A DNA stretch of 64,000 nucleotides. Origin: CAYWPG01 sp964460035 (GTDB taxonomy: Bacteria; Pseudomonadota; Gammaproteobacteria; Nitrococcales; AK92). Positions 60,274-64,000 of this stretch are shown piece after piece. Made by a program: the position numbers and the translations under genes. The notes under the pieces are model-generated. The model did no database searches. It was not told the DNA's origin and saw only the letters and a list, made by a program, of their open reading frames with translations. The stretch is taken from NCBI GenBank assembly GCA_964460035.1, contig CAYWPG010000008.1, positions 1 to 64,000 on the forward strand, read 5' to 3'. Numbering within the stretch: position 1 is the first letter of the stretch; the number at the start of each line of letters is the position of its first letter.

Positions 60274-61389
60274 ATGAGCTTGGATCTGAGTCCTCTGCTG
60301 AAAGCGTTCGAATACAAGTCCTTGCGCCTGCGCAATAGAGTGGCTATGGCGCCCATGACACGACGTTTTTCGCCGGACAACGTGCCCGGGGAGAACGTGG
60401 CCGGCTATTATCGCCGTCGTGCCGAGGGCGGCGTGGGGCTGTTGATCACCGAAGGCACCATGGTACCGCACCCGGCCGCCAACGCGGATAACGATATTCC
60501 CGCTTTTTACGGCGAGGCGGCGCTGGCCGGGTGGAAACGGGTGGTGGACGAAGTCCATGCCGCTGGTGCCGCGATCATTCCTCAGCTGTGGCATGTGGGC
60601 GCGGTGCGCCGCGAAGGCGTGCACCCCAATCCCGAGGTAGGCGGTTACAGCCCCAGCGGCTTGTACAAGCCGGGCAGGCCGAACGGCAAGGCGATGACCA
60701 AAGCGGACATCAAGGAGGTGGTGACGGCGTTTGCCACCGCTGCCCGCGATGCGCAACGGCTCGGGTTCGACGGTGTGGAGCTGCATGGCGCGCACGGTTA
60801 CCTGATCGACCAGTTCTTCTGGGAGGGGACCAACCAGCGCGATGACGAGTATGGCGGATCGCTGGAGAACCGCTTGCGTTTCGCTATCGAGATCGTGGAG
60901 GCCGTGCGCGCAGAAGTGGGGCCGGATTTTGCGATCGTACTGCGTTTTTCGCAGTGGAAGCAGCAGGACTACGAGGCAAAACTGGCCCATACGCCGGCCG
61001 AACTGGAGCGCTTCCTGTTGCCGCTGGTAGAGGCCGGAGTGGATGTTTTCCACGCCTCGACGCGGCGCTTCTGGGTGCCCGAGTTCGAAGGCTCCAACCT
61101 CAACCTGGCCGGATGGACTCGCAAGATCACCGGGTTGCCGACGATTTCGGTGGGCAGCGTCGGTTTGACCGAAGAGTTCATCACCGGCACTTTCCAAGCA
61201 CGTGGCGAAGGAATAGTCGAGAACGCAGGGATTGACGAGTTGCTGGAGCGCATGCGCAACGACGAGTTCGACCTGGTCGCGGTCGGTCGGGCGCTGCTGC
61301 AGGATCCCTACTGGCTGGCCAAGCTGTGCGAAGGCCGTCAGGATGAAATCAAACCTTTCACTAAGAAGGCATTGGATACGCTGAGCTGA
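60274..61389 (+). CDS. Old-yellow-enzyme family NADH:flavin oxidoreductase
   Basis: 371-residue FMN TIM barrel of the OYE/NemA type, which reduces activated C=C bonds (enones, N-ethylmaleimide, quinone-like electrophiles). Features: MAPMTRRFSP, the FMN site ITEGTMV, active-site histidines H171 and H174 in HGAHGYLIDQFFW, and NQRDDEYGGSLENR. Start 60274 is the conserved one. Probably controlled by the divergent HxlR-type gene. Substrate not predictable from sequence. Confidence 0.9.
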   Translation: MSLDLSPLLKAFEYKSLRLRNRVAMAPMTRRFSPDNVPGENVAGYYRRRAEGGVGLLITEGTMVPHPAANADNDIPAFYGEAALAGWKRVVDEVHAAGAAIIPQLWHVGAVRREGVHPNPEVGGYSPSGLYKPGRPNGKAMTKADIKEVVTAFATAARDAQRLGFDGVELHGAHGYLIDQFFWEGTNQRDDEYGGSLENRLRFAIEIVEAVRAEVGPDFAIVLRFSQWKQQDYEAKLAHTPAELERFLLPLVEAGVDVFHASTRRFWVPEFEGSNLNLAGWTRKITGLPTISVGSVGLTEEFITGTFQARGEGIVENAGIDELLERMRNDEFDLVAVGRALLQDPYWLAKLCEGRQDEIKPFTKKALDTLS

Positions 61390-61402
61390 TTCCGTCAGCG
61401 AG

Positions 61403-61450
61403 CGGCACGCTAAGGCAGCCCCTGACGGGGCTGCTCCGCGTGCCGTTCTT
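61403..61450. terminator. Bidirectional terminator
   Basis: Nested stems between convergent genes: CGGCACGC (61403-61410) with GCGTGCCG (61438-61445), and inside it GCAGCCCC (61415-61422) with GGGGCTGC (61427-61434) around TGAC. On the plus strand TTCTT follows. Placed to stop the OYE-type gene and the acyl-CoA dehydrogenase. Confidence 0.7.
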
Positions 61451-61465
61451 CAGCAAGGCGCTTAA

Positions 61466-63274
61466 TTAAGCTTCGATCAGGAAGTTCTCGGCATCCATCG
61501 CCAGCAGGCTGTCGGCGCCGGCGGCAATGGCTGCCACATGGCTGCGGGTGCGCGGCAGGATGCGCTGGAAGTAGAAACGGGCGGTTTGCACCTTGGCCTC
61601 GTAGAAGCCTTTCTCGGCGGCGCCTTGAGCCAGTTTCTCGGTAGCCACGCGCGCCATGTCCGCCCAGAAGTAGGCCAGCGCGACATAACCCGAGTACATC
61701 AGGTAATCCACCGCGGCGGCCCCAACCTCGTCCGGGCTCTTCTCCATGGCCTTGATGCCGATCTGCATCGTAATTTCGGCCCATTCGCCATTGAGCTTGG
61801 CCAGCTGCTCGACGAATTCCTTGATGGCTTCGTTGTTCTCGTTGGCCTTGCAGAACTTGTGCACGACCTTGGTGAAGCTCTTGAGCGATTCGCCCTGAGA
61901 GCCAAGCACCTTGCGGCCGATGAGGTCCAGTGCCTGGATGCCGGTGGTGCCTTCGTACAGCGTGGAGATGCGCGCATCGCGCAGGTTCTGCTCCATACCC
62001 CACTCGCGGATGAAGCCGTGGCCGCCGAAGACCTGCATGCCGTGATAGGCCGCTTCGAAGCCCGCTTCGGTCAGGAAGCCCTTGGCGATAGGCGTGAGCA
62101 GCGCGAGCTGCTGCTCGGCAACGGCGCGCTCGGCCTCGTCGCTGCTGTGATGCACGATGTCCACCAGCTTGGAGCAGTAGTACAGCATCGCGCGCCCGCC
62201 TTCGGCGAAGGACTTGATGGTCAGCAGCATGCGGCGCACGTCCGGATGGACGATGATCGGGTCGGCCGGCTTGTCCGGTGCCTTGGGCCCGGAGAGGGAA
62301 CGCATTTGCAAGCGCTCGCGCGCGTAGCGCACCGCGCCCTGCAAGGCCACCTCGGCGTGCGCGACACCCTGGGCCGCGGTGCCGATACGGGCGGTGTTCA
62401 TAAATGTGAACATGCAGTTCAGGCCCTTGTTGGGCGGGCCGATCAGAAAGCCGGTGGCGCCGTCGAAGTTCATCACGCAGGTGGCGTTGGCGTGTATGCC
62501 CATCTTCTGCTCCAGCGCGCCGCAGGTGAGCGAGTTGCGCTCGCCGACCTCGCCGTCTGCGTTGGGCAGGAACTTCGGCACGATAAACAGCGAAATGCCT
62601 TTGGTCCCCGCGGGCGCATCGGGCAGACGAGCCAGTACGATGTGCACGATGTTCTCGGCCAGATCGTGCTCGCCCGACGAGATGAAAATCTTGGTGCCGG
62701 TGATCTTGTAGCTGCCGTCGGGCTGCGGTTCGGCCTTGGTACGGAGCAGCCCTAGGTCGGAGCCGCAGTGCGGCTCGGTCAGGCACATGGTGCCGGTCCA
62801 CTCGCCGGAGATGAGCTTGGTGAGGTAGATCTGCTTTTGCGTCTCGTCGCCATGCTCGGCGATGGTGCGCTTAGCGCCGTGGGAGAGTCCCGGATACATG
62901 CCCCAGGCCCAGTTGGCTTGGCCCATCATTTCCGATAGCGAAAAGGCCAGAGATTCCGGCAGCCCTTGACCGCCGTATTCCACATCGGCCGCCAGGCTGG
63001 GCCAGCCGCCTTCTACGTATTGGCGGTAAGCTTCCTTGAAACCTTTGGGCGTGGTAACCACACCGTTTTCGTCGAGATGGCAGCCTTCCTCGTCGCCGCT
63101 GCGGTTGAGCGGGGAGAGCACTTGCTCGGCGAACTTCGCACCTTCCTCCAGAATGGCCTTGACCACATCCGGAGTCGCTTCCTCAAAGCCAAGCCTGCGG
63201 TAAAGCTCGTCTAAACCTAGCAGTTCGTCGCGAACGAACTGAATGTCTCGTAGCGGCGCCTTGTACTCCGGCAT
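61466..63274 (-). CDS. Acyl-CoA dehydrogenase (long, DmdC/FadE-like)
   Basis: 602-residue FAD enzyme, longer than standard 380-residue acyl-CoA dehydrogenases and with the extra C-terminal domain of this subgroup. Signatures: CLTEPHCGSDLGLLRTKAE (FAD/substrate loop), TGTKIFISSGEHD, FGGHGFIREWGMEQ and YEGTTGIQALDLIGRK with the expected catalytic glutamate region. It oxidises acyl-CoA to enoyl-CoA; chain length unknown. Just downstream of the thiolase gene on the same strand, but its own promoter at 63340-63367 carries palindromes. Confidence 0.93.
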   Translation of the reverse strand: MPEYKAPLRDIQFVRDELLGLDELYRRLGFEEATPDVVKAILEEGAKFAEQVLSPLNRSGDEEGCHLDENGVVTTPKGFKEAYRQYVEGGWPSLAADVEYGGQGLPESLAFSLSEMMGQANWAWGMYPGLSHGAKRTIAEHGDETQKQIYLTKLISGEWTGTMCLTEPHCGSDLGLLRTKAEPQPDGSYKITGTKIFISSGEHDLAENIVHIVLARLPDAPAGTKGISLFIVPKFLPNADGEVGERNSLTCGALEQKMGIHANATCVMNFDGATGFLIGPPNKGLNCMFTFMNTARIGTAAQGVAHAEVALQGAVRYARERLQMRSLSGPKAPDKPADPIIVHPDVRRMLLTIKSFAEGGRAMLYYCSKLVDIVHHSSDEAERAVAEQQLALLTPIAKGFLTEAGFEAAYHGMQVFGGHGFIREWGMEQNLRDARISTLYEGTTGIQALDLIGRKVLGSQGESLKSFTKVVHKFCKANENNEAIKEFVEQLAKLNGEWAEITMQIGIKAMEKSPDEVGAAAVDYLMYSGYVALAYFWADMARVATEKLAQGAAEKGFYEAKVQTARFYFQRILPRTRSHVAAIAAGADSLLAMDAENFLIEA

Positions 63275-63320
63275 GGCGGTTCCTCTGGTCAGGTTGATAT
63301 AGAAAGTGGTCGTGACTAAG

Positions 63321-63380
63321 CCTCACGTTTTGTCCGCAGAGCATAAACGGCTTATGCAATGTGTCAAGTGTTTCGTGAGG
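63321..63380 (-). promoter_or_regulatory. Promoter with nested palindromes for the acyl-CoA dehydrogenase
   Basis: Leftward promoter: -35 TTGACA (63362-63367 read on the minus strand), 16-bp spacer, -10 TATGCT (63340-63345). The inverted repeat GCATAA-ACGGC-TTATGC (63341-63357) covers the -10 and spacer. A second, wider repeat CCTCACG (63321-63327) / CGTGAGG (63374-63380) flanks the whole promoter. The layout fits a repressor operator, such as a TetR-type fatty-acid regulator, but neither repeat matches a consensus I know. Confidence 0.6.
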
Positions 63381-63521
63381 ACGATGGGGGGCAGAACGAT
63401 GGCCGATGGCGACGAAACGGAGTGCAGGTAGAGGATGCCGGCGGCTAGTTCGCCAGCAGCGGAGAGCCGGCCGGAAAATGCCGATAGATAGACGCTTTCC
63501 GGGCTGCTAGCAGTGAACGGA

Positions 63522-63553
63522 CCGACCACGGCCCGCGAGCGGGCCGTGGTCGG
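63522..63553 (-). terminator. Strong hairpin downstream of the thiolase
   Basis: A perfect 14-bp stem, CCGACCACGGCCCG (63522-63535) with CGGGCCGTGGTCGG (63540-63553) around CGAG, 8 bp beyond the thiolase stop. Only scattered T residues follow on the minus strand. Likely ends the thiolase transcript and separates it from the acyl-CoA dehydrogenase promoter. Confidence 0.65.
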
Positions 63554-63561
63554 CATCGAGC

Positions 63562-64000
63562 TTAGGCGACCTCGAACAGGCCTGCGGCGCCCATGCCGGT
63601 GCCTACGCACATGGTAACGACCACATACTTGGCCCCCCGGCGCTTGCCTTCGATCAGCGCATGGCCGACCAGGCGCGAGCCGGTCACACCATAGGGGTGG
63701 CCTACCGCGATGGAGCCGCCGTTGACGTTCAGCCGCTCGTCCGGAATGCCCAGCTTGTCGCGGCAGTACAGGACCTGACACGCAAAGGCTTCGTTCAGCT
63801 CCCACAGATCGATGTCTTCGATCTTCAGGCCGTGCCGCTTGAGCAGCTTGGGGATGGCGAACACCGGGCCTATGCCCATCTCGTCGGGCTCGCAGCCGGC
63901 CACCGCGAAGCCGCGGTAGATGCCCAGGGGCTCGAGGTTGCGACGGCTGGCTTCCTCGGCACTCATCAGCACGCACGCGGAGGCGCCGTCGGAGAATTGA
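63562..64000 (-). CDS. Thiolase (acetyl-CoA C-acetyltransferase), C-terminal part
   Basis: C-terminal about 145 residues of a thiolase; the 5' part lies beyond the window end. The visible part begins NSSQ-like FSDGASACVLMSAEEA and carries the NEAFA helix, the active-site histidine in NGGSIAVGHPYGVTGSRL and the second cysteine in CVGTGMGAAGLFEV. It cleaves 3-ketoacyl-CoA or condenses acetyl-CoA; which cannot be told from this part. Upstream of the dehydrogenase on the same strand, suggesting a beta-oxidation cluster. Confidence 0.93.
   Translation of the reverse strand, partial: QFSDGASACVLMSAEEASRRNLEPLGIYRGFAVAGCEPDEMGIGPVFAIPKLLKRHGLKIEDIDLWELNEAFACQVLYCRDKLGIPDERLNVNGGSIAVGHPYGVTGSRLVGHALIEGKRRGAKYVVVTMCVGTGMGAAGLFEVA

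Noticed and set aside
61538..62755. 405-codon rightward frame opposite the acyl-CoA dehydrogenase
   Set aside because: The dehydrogenase is certain, and the opposite frame has shadow composition.
1..64000. Mobile elements, prophage, CRISPR, toxin-antitoxin or defence islands
   Set aside because: No transposase, integrase, repeat-spacer array or known defence gene was found; gene content and order are those of a core chromosome.

Overview
The window is a GC-rich, gene-dense stretch of a gammaproteobacterial chromosome made almost entirely of housekeeping genes. Three things point to Gammaproteobacteria. The EF-P lysylation trio epmB/efp/epmA is present. The order leuCD-leuB-asd-usg-like-fimV-truA-trpF-(trpBA)-accD-folC-dedD-cvpA-purF-metZ is that of Pseudomonas and relatives, here with trpBA inserted between trpF and accD. 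The polar type IV pilus regulators FimX and FimV are both encoded. I cannot name the genus. I see no rRNA, tRNA, CRISPR array, insertion sequence or prophage.

Layout. 1-5.1 kb: 3' part of parC, htpX, and a leftward fimX. 5.7-10 kb: epmB diverging from efp-epmA, then leftward psd and an SCO-type copper chaperone. 10-13.3 kb: prmB-aroC-MFS transporter. 13.4-21.4 kb: leuC-leuD-leuB, asd, a Cys-less ASD paralogue and fimV. 21.8-30.7 kb: truA, trpF-trpB-trpA, accD-folC-dedD-cvpA-purF. 30.9-35.2 kb: a SAM-II-type riboswitch with an attenuator in front of metZ, followed by an overlapping glycerate-kinase-like gene and a ferritin-like DUF455 gene, then yajQ and arfB. 35.5-41.1 kb: a membrane protein, a DUF4202 protein, a methyltransferase, then leftward yaiL-like/rlmKL and a small membrane protein. 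41.1-47.5 kb: a 1090-residue STAND/BTAD regulator diverging from a DUF349 protein. 47.5-53.1 kb: lpxH, cysS and a leftward ypjD-corC-type-thioesterase group. 53.3-56.8 kb: ffh-rpsP-rimM-trmD-rplS. 56.8-64 kb: recQ, hxlR-darP, an OYE-family reductase, an acyl-CoA dehydrogenase and the 3' part of a thiolase.

How the parts work together. The leu, trp, aroC, asd and metZ genes cover branched-chain, aromatic and aspartate-family amino acid synthesis. accD, psd and lpxH serve envelope lipids, and the dehydrogenase and thiolase suggest fatty-acid degradation. EF-P with its modifiers, the rpsP-rimM-trmD-rplS operon, prmB, rlmKL, arfB, darP and truA serve translation. FimX and FimV imply polar type IV pili.

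The most interesting element is the SAM-II-like pseudoknot at 30926-30977. It has a near-ideal promoter just upstream and a terminator/antiterminator pair just downstream, and it probably controls metZ and two tightly coupled genes of unclear connection to methionine. Other points to check are the orphan STAND/BTAD regulator beside a 611-bp non-coding gap with a long hairpin, nested palindromes over the acyl-CoA dehydrogenase promoter, and two intergenic hairpins that share the same 9-bp arms.
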